Of a stretch of DNA of 64,000 nucleotides, positions 1 to 11,640 are shown piece by piece. Position 1 is the first letter of the stretch. Each line of letters begins with the position of its first letter. This DNA comes from Saposhnikovia divaricata (Eukaryota; Streptophyta; Magnoliopsida; Apiales; Apiaceae). The position numbers and the translations under genes are program-made. The notes beneath the pieces are model-generated. The model was not told the DNA's origin, did no database searches, and was given only the letters and a program-made list of their open reading frames with translations. The DNA is taken from assembly GCA_036435485.1 (NCBI GenBank), contig CM071600.1:62369546-62433545 (forward strand), in the 5' to 3' direction.

Positions 1-24
1 TCTTATCCATTTGGCTTTAAGTGT

Positions 25-360
25 TTTTGGGGTGTTTGGCAAAGTGGCTTCTTGAGCTCCTTAACGAAGTTTTTCTCCATTAAGTCAAAAAAGGTACTTT
101 TGACTTATGACTTATGACTTATCGAATTTTTTTTTCCTTCCTTCCAGAATTCTTGTAAAGTTTAAATAATATGAATTTAATTTTTTTTTAAGTCAAATTT
201 CATTTTAAGTCAAAATTATTAAACCCCCATTTAACTTTAAGTAAAATTATCCAAACACATTCATTCAGCTTTAAGTAAAAAACTTTACTTTCTTCTTTAA
301 GTTAAAATAAAGTATTTTAAATCAAAAGTTACTTATTTTAAGCAATCCCAAACGTCCTCT
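25..360. mobile_element. possible hAT-like MITE remnant
   Basis: The left side carries GGGGTGTTTGGCAAAG and the right side ends AATCCCAAACGTCC, which read inward as loosely matching inverted ends of the kind seen in plant hAT-type MITEs. Between them are AT-rich blocks rich in repeats of the type TTAAGT and GACTTATGACTTAT. I see no ORF and no clear target duplication, so the limits are approximate. Confidence 0.3.
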
Positions 361-404
361 AAATTTGGTTCCACAGCTAGATTTCTATTTCCCTTACTAT
401 TTAT

Positions 405-1838
405 TGTTTCCCAATAATACAGAAGATTATAGAAGGGGAATTGAATACAATATTGATAATTTCTTCATTTTTCAATTTTTTCAAGTAAGACAGTGTATAG
501 AACAGAATGAAACAGCAAGTGTATAACAGAAAATAAAGATTACACAATATTTAAAATTTCAAGTGGAGTTCTCAAATACACACAATTTTTAGTATTTTGC
601 TTTTACAAAAAAACTCTAATTATTTTGAGTAAATGCACTTGTATTTTTACTTACAAAGCTACTGCTACACTTGGTTATATAGCCAAATTTACAATCTATT
701 AGAAACAAAATATTTTTAGTATCTAGGTCCAGTGGGCATGTTACTTCACTCATTGTCTTCATGTGAGTCTACTTATTATTCGTTGAAGACAAATATTTGT
801 TGAAGGTTGATTGTCTTGTTATTAGTTGAAGAGTCTTATCCGTTAATGTAGATTGTTTATCCGTTGAGATATCATTTTAACAGAGTTCCAAAGTACAGGC
901 TATTACAATTAGCTAACTATTATGTATATCCGTTGATAGTCAACTTGACTTATAAAAACCTATCAACTGTTCTGTCAACTAATAACTGGAAACTTTTGGT
1001 ACATGTTACAAAAGAACTTCTCCGTTGATAAGTTAAATCTTCAACGGATGATGTAGAACATGTCATCCGTTGGAAAGCTACATGATATTACTTAACCAAA
1101 TTATGTTTAAGTGTTTCGAATAATCTATTATATATATAATACCACAACATGTACTATTTTATTCAATCCTAAATTACCATTTTGACCCTCTGCATTCATT
1201 AATACACATCAATTAAAATTCATATTTAATATGTGCATTCATTAACATACATTAATTAATTCGTATTTAATATGTTTATTTAATACTATCTACTTAATTA
1301 CAACGCTTTCGTTACATTGCAATTAATTAAACATTCGAAGAAGTTTGTGTCTCGCACGAGTATAGAGACCTTTGAACTCATTATAATTGGAGAAATAGTA
1401 TTGGAACATTAATTTCAGATTACTAATTACATATTTTTGCTATGCAATCTACAGATTTTGTGTACTGTAATTTAGTATTTTTACTTTATAAAAATGTGTC
1501 TAATACAATATTTTTTAATACTTTCTTGGCTTTGGCGCATTACTTGACATTCTGTAATATCAAATTCAAGAAATATATGATTATGAGCACTTTGGAAAAA
1601 TAAAGAGTACATTTGAATGTTTTAACCAAAATGGGAGATCTTGAAACGAGAATAAAATAAACATTAGTTAAAAAAGAACGTGTTAAACTAAAAAAAATAA
1701 TAATCATCACAATATCAATTGTTAATATTAATATCAAAACGTAACGAGAAAAACTGCAATATTAATTATAAAATAGAACAATCCCGTGCCTTGCACGGGA
1801 ATTGAATCTAGTTATCAATAACAACATAATTTTTAACA
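405..1838 (-). mobile_element. relic solo LTR of the E1-type Copia family, split by a Helitron
   Basis: The stretch 405-1123 plus 1812-1838 follows the order of the E1 LTR. It opens TGTTTCCC, like the E1 opening TGTTATTCCC, then has TAGAAGGGGAATTGAATAC near 430, like the E1 AGAAGG-run-TTGAATAC. Next comes TGCTACACTTGGTTATAT near 663, identical in E1. A cluster of TCCGTTGA/TCAACGGA words lies at 835-1075. After the Helitron the text resumes with TTATCAATAACAACATA and ends TTTTTAACA, like the E1 ending TATTCCTAACA. It is far more diverged than the E1 LTRs, has no coding sequence, and I found no convincing target duplication. Confidence 0.65.
1124..1811 (+). mobile_element. small non-autonomous Helitron
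   Basis: The 5' end reads TCTATTATATATATAATACC, preceded by A. The 3' end has a hairpin with arms CCCGTGC and GCACGGG and loop CTT (1783-1799), an 8-base spacer and CTAG, followed by T. A 5' TC, a GC-rich hairpin just before CTRR, no terminal inverted repeats and insertion between A and T are the Helitron signature. It is 688 bp with no Rep/helicase ORF, so it must have moved in trans. It sits inside the relic LTR, whose sequence resumes on both sides. Confidence 0.65.
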
Positions 1839-1870
1839 GTATTCTACATTTTTTTTAATAAAATAAGGGA

Positions 1871-1985
1871 AATTTCAAATGGTACCATTGTACAATTGAT
1901 TTTTTCATGGAATACCATTTATTATTTTTGATTTTCAAATGATACCATTGTACAATTGGTTTTTCCATGGAATATCACTCCGTCA
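1871..1985. repeat. two-copy tandem repeat of about 60 bp
   Basis: A unit beginning TTTCAAATGRTACCATTGTA and continuing to an ATGGAATAYCA end occurs twice in direct orientation, at about 1876-1919 and 1933-1978, with a few differences. No ORF spans it. It may be the edge of an unrecognised transposon. Confidence 0.6.
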
Positions 1986-2608
1986 GCCAAAATGTTAGTA
2001 TCTGCGTTTGTAATTGTTGGAATTTTATTAGTAACGAAACCTCCTTTTTAATGGTAATTCGGTACAAATTTTGATTATAGCTCTAAATTTCTAATTTTCA
2101 TAGGATTTATATTACTTTTTAATGAAATAACAAAATTGTCGAAATTCTATTGTAACTGTAATTATTTTACCGCCATTGCTAGGTTGAAATTATTAAGTAA
2201 TCAAACCGGAAACCTTTTTTTCTTTCTGAGAATAATCAAACCGGAAACCTATTTTATTAATCAATCTTTAATTAAATTTATTTCACTTTCATGATCCAAC
2301 AATTGTGCTTACAAGTACCAAAACAAATAAAATCCTGAAACTTGACAATCGAGAAAGCCTAATTAGGAATACATTATGAGAAATAAATTATTTTTTTTGT
2401 CAGGTCGTTATGAGAAATTATTAAATACATTACTTCTATATATCTATAGCATTTTAGTACTTGGACAAAATCCTAATTAAAATCCTCTCAGTTTCGTAAA
2501 ATTAATTTCCCGTTAAAACAGGAACCCAAACAAGCAAATAATCTGAACTCAAAATTTAAATTCATTTCATAGGAGGATAATATTCTTAATTATCTCAACC
2601 GAAAGCAA
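1986..2608. other. AT-rich intergenic DNA
   Basis: No gene or recognisable repeat was seen. The last part, near 2560-2608, is just downstream of the DUF761 stop codon on the minus strand and probably holds its 3' UTR. Confidence 0.5.
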
Positions 2609-3184
2609 TTATGTTTGCTTCTTTAAATCCTTATAGAACTTTTGTATAAACTCCTCCGCTGCTTCATCCACGGAACTATCCTCCTCGTGCACTTGACGTA
2701 TAGGGCAAGGCGAGTCCGTTATCCTCACCACCGGACTCCTCCCGGACCCCTGATGCACAGACGACACCACCTCATTATCACCACTTTGTAGCATCTCCAA
2801 CGCCTTCATCACCGCATTAATATTCACACTCAATTCATCGCCATCCTCCATGGTAGGTGGCGCATGAGCACACGAGAAGAAACGATGACTAGTGCTGCCA
2901 TTGCGAGTTTTAAGGCGAAAGAGAGGAGTGTCACTGCAGCTAAATATGTACTCTCCGGGTAATACATTGGAGGAGAGGTACTGGTTGCTGCAAACGATGG
3001 TATCTTTGGCTTGGTGGTGCAACATGAGGTTTTGGAAGGCCTTTCTAGCGAGCTTGCCACGCTTCATCATCATTTTGATAGTAAGCATGATTTTTTTATT
3101 GGATTTGTCTTTACGTAACATGAAATACAATGCACGTACCATGCTCCATACTCTTTTGGCTACCATTGCTCCACTTTCTTCCAT
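2609..3184 (-). CDS. DUF761 domain protein, 191 aa
   Basis: A single-exon ORF of 191 residues, starting MEESGAMVAKRVW. The frame stays open upstream, but this ATG is preferred because an upstream start would put the TATA-like box at 3291-3299 inside the gene. The N-terminal third is basic (WSMVRALYFMLRKDKSNKK, then MMMKRGKLARKAF) and the middle is Ser- and Arg-rich. The C-terminus is acidic and ends VDEAAEEFIQKFYKDLKKQ at about residues 170-190, a good match to the C-terminal DUF761 motif of plant proteins often named cotton fibre expressed protein or Avr9/Cf-9 rapidly elicited protein 146. The biochemical role of this family is not established; some members respond to stress or elicitors. 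No signal peptide or convincing membrane span is visible. The frame is intact and looks functional. Confidence 0.85.
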   Translation of the reverse strand: MEESGAMVAKRVWSMVRALYFMLRKDKSNKKIMLTIKMMMKRGKLARKAFQNLMLHHQAKDTIVCSNQYLSSNVLPGEYIFSCSDTPLFRLKTRNGSTSHRFFSCAHAPPTMEDGDELSVNINAVMKALEMLQSGDNEVVSSVHQGSGRSPVVRITDSPCPIRQVHEEDSSVDEAAEEFIQKFYKDLKKQT

Positions 3185-3290
3185 TTTCTTTGTAGATATG
3201 TGTTTATTTAGTGTTTTGAGGCAAAGGGGGGAGAGAATTGGAATGAAAATGAAGAGTTGATGAACTGAGGAAGCTGGGAAGGAGAGGAAA

Positions 3291-3299
3291 GTATATAAA
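3291..3299 (-). promoter_or_regulatory. TATA-like box of the DUF761 gene
   Basis: On the minus strand this reads TTTATATAC, about 107 nt upstream of the ATG at 3184. The interval towards the ATG is purine/pyrimidine-biased (TCCTCTCCTTCCC), typical of plant leaders. Assignment rests on position and sequence only. Confidence 0.5.
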
Positions 3300-4716
3300 G
3301 ACAAGTAAAGGGTGCGAAACGTCGTCACATAATTTCGTGCATGAAAAGAGTACCCCTGCTGCATGCTTTGTTGGTTCAAAAGCAAACCCTACTCTAGTGC
3401 ATTTGTATTTTAATTAAGTACCGAACTTTAATAATATAACTCCACTCGTGCATGCTCATTTTTCAATGGAGTTGTGACTCACATATTCAACCAGGGCAAT
3501 TATTGAATTTTGTACCAAAAAAATTATTCGAACTGATCATCTGGCTACATAGAATCTCGATAAAATAATTAAACAATTTTACTAAATGAATAATTTTTTA
3601 ATCTCGTTGTGAAATTTGTACTTATCCTTGAATATAAAAAAAAGTTTGAAAAACACCAACTTTGAACGTGTCGAAATTTACTGTAATGATTTTTATCAAA
3701 AATCCAGTCACACGGCCTTTGATCGGTTGGAAACTGATCACATACGTCTTTCGTAGGGATCTTCCTGAAGCCGTAATTAGTTATGGTCGATGGCTTCGGA
3801 GAGAAAGATTTTGGGAGCCATCAAACACAAAATTTATAGCAGTGAATAAAATGCATCATCGTAACTAATTTTGTTACAGGCGTACGAGCCAATTAAACTC
3901 TCTAAACAAAAGTACTACCACCATTACCAAATTCATATAACAAAGCTTGTAAGATACTATTTCATAAAGTTAACTTTGAAAAGAGATAAAGTTCCACTAT
4001 TAGGTTGGTAAAAGCCAAACTGACATTTAAAAAGAAATAAAACCGTCTTTTAACAAAGTTAAACCGTGTGCTTGTGTAGCTGCGATTGGTCCAGCATAAA
4101 TAATACATATTTTCCGCATGCATATTATGCATAATGCAAAGGCGGCTCTTCATGCATATAATGCATCATTTTAGCATGTTTTTTTTTTTTTTTAAATTAA
4201 GCATGTATATGTTGGTTTTCTTTTTGAATCAATTAAGCATGTTTTAATTGCATGATTTCGCAACACTCTTTACTCATTACTCTCCTACATTTTATTCTTA
4301 CCGTTTCTTAACAAAGAAGATCTCTCTCATTACTGAATTTTTTTACTGACTACGGCTTTATATATTCTAAGCAATACTTTAAAGTACACTGGTCTGCAAA
4401 GTAAAAGCCAATGATGCGAGTAGAATCTAGTTATGAAAGATGTTCGAAATGTACTTAAAAGTTACTATAGTTTTTTTATTAATTCTAAATTTTAACTATG
4501 AATATTTCAAATGTCCACGGAGTTCATTTAACGATTCGGAAATGGGAAACACTACTGCATTTGGAAATAACTGCAGACTGCATAAATATATTCGAGTTCC
4601 AATACAAACAGAGGGAATATATAGGGTTCTAAATGAAAGGAAATAAGTTTACATGTTTTACAAAGATCCTTACTAACGGAAATATTAAGGTATATGTCTA
4701 ACAGCAGATGGTCTAC
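3300..4716. other. intergenic region between the DUF761 and HD-ZIP III genes
   Basis: AT-rich with no supported gene. 3300-3660 is the promoter side of the DUF761 gene. A short open frame at 3662-3868 has no recognisable domain and I do not call it. The part nearest 4716 should contain the 3' UTR of the HD-ZIP III gene; an AATAAA-type signal on the minus strand lies near 4475. Confidence 0.45.
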
Positions 4717-7700
4717 TCAGACAAATGACCAGTTTATGAACATAAAGCAGATGCAATGGGCGTTTTCTTCTTCGTTCAGCACCTTCCATGCCAGTGCTCG
4801 TTCGTATGAAATTGGTCTGCTCATGCTGGATAAACATATGCCACCTTGGAGGCAAGCAAAGCCCTGACAAATGGATAGAAACGCAAAAAAAAAAAAGGAG
4901 ATATGTCAGGTGTTGCAATGCAATTTAATCGTTACTATTTTTAGTTGTGGTAGAGAAGTGCATCCGTTACAACTATGTATATATTCAAGAAAACTTATTT
5001 AAAGGTTTTACAATGTGATCAGGCGATTATATTATCCAACATTACCATGTACGAAGTTATGATGGTTCCTTCTGTTTGTTCTCTTTTATCTTTTTTTCGT
5101 CTAATACTTTTTAACATCCTTATTTTCAAAAAAAAAAAAAAATCACCTGCTGCATTATCTGTGGCAGCTGGGAGGAAAGACTCTTTCTTCCATTGTCATC
5201 AAAGATTTTCTCTAAAGTGATGTCCTGAAGGGCAACTAGGGTTGTCTCCAGCATGTCAAGACCAGACTGGTTCGCAAAGTTGAAAACTGGCATTGCCTGC
5301 AAAATTAAAACTTAACTATATGATTCCGAGATAAAAGAAATTAGAATTCATGCACTTAAAACTAAATGATCACAACTCAAGTAAGTTTATCATACAAGGA
5401 TTGGGACATACTGATAGTACTAGAATACATATGTACAATGTATACAGGAGGAGGTGTCTTGTGTTGACACTTGAAAGTAGAACCTTTATGTACTGTGTAT
5501 ACAAGTGTGATGCATATTTCATTCAACGTTACTACTGTGACACATGATGAAACACCAAAAATATACGTACACACAATTATGCAATATTCAGTGACTAAAA
5601 TTTTCAGAATGCAATGAAAAGGAATAGTTACGGTCATTACTCACTGTGGCGATGCATAAGACAGTCTGGTAATAATAAAACAAACAAACCTTTATGGAGC
5701 AGCAAAGGACTGCGTCGGGGTGGTGCCACAGAGTTTTAAGGATGGAATCACTTCCTTCACCAGCAGATTTGACTAGTTCTGAACCCAAGTAACACCTAAA
5801 AAGATAAAAACACCAACTTTCACATTCCATATATAATTTTGAAAAGCTCAGAATTAGAATCCACTCGCCCTCATCTATTTGGAAGGTAAAAGCCAAGTTT
5901 AGAACTACAGATGAAGTCTTCATCTGCTGACAAAAAGAGACAGCGAGAAGAGAACACAAAATCTGGAAAGACAGGTAAACCTACAAATCAGTAAGAGGCA
6001 AGCATAAACAGTAAACACAACAAAACAAAAGATGCTTATTGTGTTGTTAAAATTTCATCCGATTTATAATGTCGTGTGTTGCCGCGTATCATATGACAAA
6101 ACCACTGGAATGCTAGGAAGGCTGCTGCTCTTGTAGCTATGTGCCATGGGTCATCTCTAACTTTGTATAACATTACTATATGGTATGTTACTGTCTACTG
6201 CATCACAAAGGAGCTATTCTATTTAAGTGTTCATATATATTCCAAAAACCAGTGTAAAATATGGCAACAAATATCATGGTAAGTTTCCAAAAAGTGTATT
6301 ATCACAAAACTGAGATATCTTATTTAAATAACATCTACTTTTTTTGGACAAGGAAATGTGACAGACCTGTAACTATGACAAACCCATCGTGCAAGTGTAT
6401 GCGCTTCTGGAGTCCCAAGTGATGATAGAAGACTACCATATACATTAAGGTGAGATGGAGACAATGCTAATGCTACCCTCTGAACTGATGATATAACGCT
6501 GCGAACATATTGGCGAGCCATAGATGCCACAGTATCTTGCATGTGGCTCTCACATGCAAATTCAAAAGCTATTGTCATCACAGATCTTGTGCTGCCACTA
6601 ACATCATTATATTCTCCAAATCCTTTATTAACTGTCGAACCGACTTCAAGAGCTGAAGCAAGATCAAGGGTACGATTAGGGCTGGATGAATCCTGCAGAA
6701 TTTAGTATTCTTAGAGAATATTTAAACTGTCTTCAAAACAAATACAAAATAACAAATTGGAAATTTTGCTGGACAGGTGAATATAGCAAAAAAAGAGCAG
6801 GAAAGAGAATAGGGAAGGGAATAGTGGAATCCAGTGATCCTGCATACCTTTTTACTGTCAAGACATATGATACGAAAACCAGAAGGTAAAAGTGGTGCAT
6901 CATCAGCGAAAGAAGGATCAATGGGAGCAAATATGAGTTCAGCACATGTTCCAACCGCACTTTCATCCATTCCACCACATAGCTGTCAATGAAATATAAA
7001 GAAAAAGAAAACATCAGCAAGTTATAACATCATTAAGCAAGACAAACGGATAAAATAATTTTAAAATTAAATGAAAAATCAGTACCACCAAAATTTTAAG
7101 TGGAAGTTAATGGATGCGGATTATATGTTAATTCCATATAACCACCACTTTATAGGATTGGTCACCAGTACCCAAACAAAAAAGGAAATGTTAGAACCAC
7201 ACCTGTAAGAGAAACATGTCTCTAGGCATTATCGAGTCTTCAGCACAGGGGACGACACCTTCCAGCTTGACAACCTCCAGCAACTACAAGCTCGAAAGGA
7301 GAATAATGTCATTTAGTTTCTATGATTTCAATCATAAGTGCATGTAACATCCAAAAAACAATGAAAAGCTTGCCTCTTCATGCTCAATGGTGTGAGCCAG
7401 CGGAAGAGTAACCTGACTCCCAGTATTTCCCATTCGGGACCCTGGGAAGCTACAAGGACCAATTTTAACAGCTGCGGCCGAGTATGCATCGACATTACAA
7501 TCAGCCCATTCTGATCTGTGTTCTCGCAGAAACCTTACGAGTATTGCAGGAGGCACATTCTGGATGGATAGGGATGTTAGAAAGAAAACAGTTACAGTGA
7601 GCCTGCTGATAAATAGTAAATAAACTACCTACTTGCTAAACTATTGTTGTACTCAAGATATTCTGATATACTGTCACCAAAAGACTAATAACTAGAGGAT

Positions 7701-10700
7701 TGAGGGATAGCCTAATGGAAAAGACTCATCCCAACTCCCACATGACAAGGTCATGGGTTTGAGTTCTAACCCCCCCCCCCCCCCCCCCACAAAGGCATGC
7801 CACTGAAGCGTCAGACAGTGCATCATTAGTGTCTAGTGATATAAGGTACTTAGTAAGTAGCTGAGGGGATATTCCATTATATGATTTATATTTACTGGAA
7901 TGTCTTTAAAAAAACAGTCGAATGACAACAAGTTTTGCAGCTAACCTGCAAAAGCATTGACGCTTTTGCACACAGCACTACATGGCCGATGGATGGAAGT
8001 CCATTTGAGAAGGACATATTTAAACCCATTAATTTGTCTGGAGAAGAGTTCACAAGGAGAGTGACATCATCCATTCCATCAGTTCCCATCAAGGACCATC
8101 CCTCATCCGCAAATCCATTTATTGCCTCGTTGAAACCCCTACCATATTAGATATATATTTGATTAGATAGAGATAGAGCAACAGCGACACAATGCATTAA
8201 TGTTACTAATTAAGAAAGATAGACTAACCTGCTCAATTTCTGGCTAAGTGCTCTTAGCGCTGCAGGTTGGCGGCCCCAATTTGTGGCACTGGACTGAGAA
8301 ACCTCCAGAGATATCTGCTTCAAGTGTCGTAAAGCCTGCAGGAAAAGAAAATCAAGATGGTGAAATTAAGCGGTGAAGTTGTCAAAATCTAAAAAACTCA
8401 AGAGTGCATCATTAGAAGAGATGAAGTCATACCGCCATGGTAGTCTTCTGAGCAAGTATTGTTGATGATTCATACAGTGGTCGCATTACTTCAGGCACAT
8501 TCCACGCCTATTATAATTCATAAACACATAAGTATAACAAGTAGCAATAGTCTGGTATATAACTGGCAGCTAATTACTTTATGTACCTCCAAATTCATAT
8601 GATCGACAATGTGAATGACTGAACCGCCACCATCACAAGGTCTGATAAGATATCCACTGGGCAATATTTCAGCTCGTGCAAAACTAAGCACCGGTGGCAT
8701 GCTGCTATTTTGAGTATTGCTGAGAGATCTTTCACAGACCTAGGCATCGAATCAGGCAATTGGCAAGGTAAGCAGGTAAAGGATGCAAATTGGTAATAAG
8801 AGAAATGCCTGAAATAATTTTTATTCAAATCAAGTTTGAACCATAAGATTCACATACCACTAGGCTCCCGTCCTCCATGACAGTAGTATAACGTAAAAGC
8901 CAAAAGTCACGAGCCGGAGCTAAAGTTGTTGGCGCATATAGCTACGATGGTAAAGATAGGAAAAAGGTTATTATCTGGAAGAAACAATATATAATTCACC
9001 TCTACCGACAATTACAGGTTAACTATCAACTACCTGCATGTATAAAACTTCAATGGTGCCACCATTGGCAGTGGGTAACACATTCAGAACATCCACTGCT
9101 CGGCAATCACGGAACCAAGCTGGACGATCTTTGAGGATCTCTGAAACCTGAATACAAGAAAAAGCAGTCTTATTTTAAGCTCAAAAACAGAGCATCATGC
9201 TGCTAGGAATGAACACCGAGAAAAAGTACATACCCTTGTAGGTTCTAAACCCACGAGGCCACAGGCTCGTGCTGCCACACCAGGGCAACCATGAGAAATA
9301 GCAACGATTCCAATGGAATCCGGACCAGGCTATGAACAAAAGTTATGAAAATCATTTTAGCCAGCTAAACTGATTGTTAAATTAAACAATTAGACAGGTC
9401 CCTCCCCATCAGATGTATCCAAAAATAATCTGGACAGATGGAACTTCTATTCTTGCAATAACACCTTTTAATTCACATTCTGCTTTTGTATATATGCCTT
9501 CTAATAAGGTGATTGGTAGAGCAAAATTTGAAAACAAACTCACTTTCTTCGAATAAGATAGATACAAAATGACGTTCTAGGCAAAAAGTTAAGAAAAAAT
9601 TGGTCACGGAACACAAAAGAAAGAATATCTGTTTACTATGTATCTGTATGACAAACAATATAGGAAACGAATCCCGGCTCCCACTCCGAAGATTGCAAAG
9701 CGACTTAAATGTCAATACAGGTTGCAGCCGATGCACTTAAATGTGTATATTCAAGCATGTATTACCTTCATTCCAGGCATTTGGACCCACTCTACAGCTG
9801 TTCCAGTAGCCTTTGAAAGAAACTCTGTTAAAGTCTCTTCTGCAATGGACAAAAGCCTAAAAATACACAAAATTTTTGAAAAAGCCATAAACCAGTCACA
9901 ATTTCACCACAATGAGGCTATCAAAAAAAACGCTATATCAACATGAAAAGTATCCAACAAAACACTAACCCTGCAGGACTAGCATCTCTAGGAGGATGCT
10001 GAGATGTCAATTGTTGTTGACTGCTTGTCACCACAGATTCACAACTGGAATCTTTAGAGGGAAGGGCAGCCTGCAACAATAGCCCTCAATTATCATTAAA
10101 ATGTAATTTTGATATGAAAACTAATGATTTAAAAGGCGACTATGGTTAAAGATAGCATCACTCACATTTTGTGTATGTTGACGAAAGTAGCCATTCTCGT
10201 ACACCAAATGCGACACCTGCTTCTGCAATCTATCATTTTCTTCCATCAAGAGCTTGTTCATAGCATTCAGCTTTCTGTTCACTGATTGAAGTCGTGAAGC
10301 CTCTTTCCTCTGCTTTTCTCTGCATCTGAATATCAACAACAATACAAATTAGATCTCATTAATCACAAAAAAATTTGTTTTTGTAAAAGTATAGAGCTAT
10401 ATTCTAATAACAAATCGCTCTTTATCATTACAATAAACGGATTAATAAATGATTTAACATTGCTCTGTAGGCTAAACTCAACAAAAAAGGAAAACGTAAG
10501 ATTTCCTGATGATATGAAAATGGCATCAATTATACCTTCGATTCTGAAACCAAACTTTAATCTGCTTGGTCTCAATGTTAGACAGAATTGGGCAATCCCT
10601 GATGAGTTGCTGGCGACGAATGGAACTGGGCTTTGGGCATTCATGATAAACACGCTCAAGGGCTTCAACCTGCTCCGGTGTGTATCGGACATACTTGCCA

Positions 10701-10744
10701 TTGTCCATAACTCCCTTCCCATCCTTGCAGGACAATGCCATCAT
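4717..10744 (-). CDS. ATHB-8: HD-ZIP III transcription factor, ATHB-8/ATHB-15 type, 837 aa, 18 exons
   Basis: Complete class III homeodomain-leucine zipper gene. Exons, in order: 10744-10536, 10325-10166, 10070-9970, 9856-9766, 9329-9234, 9147-9034, 8941-8858, 8739-8587, 8507-8433, 8335-8229, 8138-7946, 7559-7374, 7283-7203, 6982-6848, 6692-6367, 5795-5690, 5296-5147, 4863-4717. They sum to 2,514 nt in frame with a TGA stop, so 837 residues, the normal family length. Domains: homeodomain about 14-76 (KVWFQNRRCREKQRKEASR at its end), leucine zipper about 75-115, START about 157-376, MEKHLA about 694-836, ending CICFMFINWSFV. The family controls vascular patterning, organ polarity and meristems; proteins are nuclear DNA-binding dimers. 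SYRCYLG before MEKHLA and PPRDASPAG before START favour the ATHB-8 branch over ATHB-15/CORONA, but that assignment is from memory and not proven. ATG 10744 is followed at once by a second ATG (10741), so the true start could be either. No disabling change seen. Expected regulator: miR165/166. Confidence 0.93.
7284..7373 (-). other. GC-AG intron (intron 12) of the HD-ZIP III gene
   Basis: Exon 12 ends IEHEE (GAAGAG) and is followed by GCAAGC, not GT. The 90-nt intron ends TTGTAG before LLEVVKLEG. The frame is only kept if splicing uses the GC donor, and no in-frame GT lies close by. AG|GCAAG is the strong context typical of the rare GC-AG class. I read all other introns of the gene as GT-AG. 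Confidence 0.8.
7697..7885 (+). mobile_element. tRNA-derived SINE inside intron 11 of the HD-ZIP III gene
   Basis: The stretch holds TAGCCTAATGG (near 7709), a good polymerase III A box, and 40-50 bases later GGGTTTGAGTTC (near 7756), a B-box-like match to GGTTCRANNC. A run of about 18-20 C (around 7771-7789) and a non-tRNA body follow. The order, with no cloverleaf that folds as a working tRNA, suggests a plant SINE of the tRNA-headed type. It lies in sense on the plus strand, so antisense to the host gene. The right boundary and any target duplication are unclear. Confidence 0.55.
9317..9776 (-). promoter_or_regulatory. miR165/166 target site split by intron 4
   Basis: Exon 4 ends CTGGAATGAAG (9776-9766) and exon 5 starts CCTGGTCCGGATT (9329-9317). 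Joined in the mRNA, they give the START-domain site complementary to miR165/166, coding MPGMKPGPD (about residues 183-191). The junction falls inside the site, so only spliced transcripts carry it. Known in the family: this site confers small-RNA control and dominant mutations in it misexpress HD-ZIP III genes. Seen here: both halves are intact, with GT-AG signals. Confidence 0.9.
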
Positions 10745-10767
10745 TTCTTACAAACCTCAGACCCCAG

Positions 10768-11380
10768 CTAAAAAGACCCTTCCACCAAAACAATAGCTCC
10801 AAGATTAGACTCAAGAAAGCACCTTTCTTTGTCTGCACAATTAATCCCACACATGAAACCTAGTAATGAAGCACAAATTAAGCTTAAGTGGGTTCAGTCT
10901 TTTAAGCACTCCAATATAAAACACTTTTCAGCTAGACAAGTAAAATGTTTCTGCACATCCTAGACATCCTCCCTTAAAAAGCAGACAAGAATCTTAAATT
11001 ATGATAGTGCAAAGGGAATGTCACTCTTATCTGCAGTTTGTTTCAATTCTTTAATATTTAAGATTGTCTTTAAGTACAAGAACTGCATAGAAATCACAAA
11101 TCTCCCCCACCTCAAATTGAAACAGCTCCAAACACAAGAACATATATAAATATATATTCTCAACAAAGTTATGATCCCCACCAATTAATTTTTTAATTTC
11201 TCAAACCTATGAAATTCTGAAACTTAAAAAACAAGTCCCACTTAAGTCTCATTCAAACAAAACACACACTTATCTAAATCTTCATATCAAAACTTTCCCA
11301 AAAAGATTGTTTACTTCTCAAAGATTTACATAATGAAACACACCCAACTTAAAAAAGAAGCACTAGGAATAAAAAATTAC
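10768..11380 (-). other. probable 5' leader intron of the HD-ZIP III gene
   Basis: Reading on the minus strand, CATTCTTTAG|GTAATT at 11381/11380 makes a donor and TCTTTTTAG|CTGGGG at 10768/10767 an acceptor, leaving a 23-nt leader piece before the ATG. The interval is AT-rich and has no coding potential. HD-ZIP III genes often have long leaders. This is inferred from splice-like signals only. Confidence 0.4.
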
Positions 11381-11640
11381 CTAAAGAATGAAGCTTTACG
11401 AGGCAATAGAAGCAAACAAGAACAGATCTTCAAGAAATACAAATGGGCATATTTTCTTTGAGCATCTTTGAAACATCTTTAAACTAAGACAGTACTAAGT
11501 AGAGATTAATGAAAAATCAGAAAAAGAAAGACTTGATCTTTCAATAGAACTGTGAAGAAACAGAAAAAGAGAAAGTTAAAGCTGAGCAAAAATTAAAGAA
11601 GTGCTAAATAATAGTAGTGTTAAATTTTAATTTATGAAAA
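11381..11640 (-). promoter_or_regulatory. probable 5' leader and core promoter side of the HD-ZIP III gene
   Basis: On the minus strand this is rich in CT tracts (CTTTCTCTTTTTCTG and similar), as in many plant 5' leaders. No clear TATA box was picked out, so the transcription start cannot be fixed. Confidence 0.35.

Noticed and set aside
2892..3260. Plus-strand ORF over the DUF761 gene
   Set aside because: Antisense shadow of a gene with a clear C-terminal family motif.
3662..3868. Small plus-strand protein of 68 codons
   Set aside because: No domain and no clear promoter or neighbours; length is within chance for this region.
7697..7770. Possible tRNA gene
   Set aside because: A and B boxes are present, but I could not fold a cloverleaf with proper acceptor and anticodon arms; a SINE explains it better.
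7771..7790. C run as an assembly gap marker
   Set aside because: Could be a sequencing artefact in length, but the sequence on both sides is continuous with the SINE, so I keep it as real with uncertain length.
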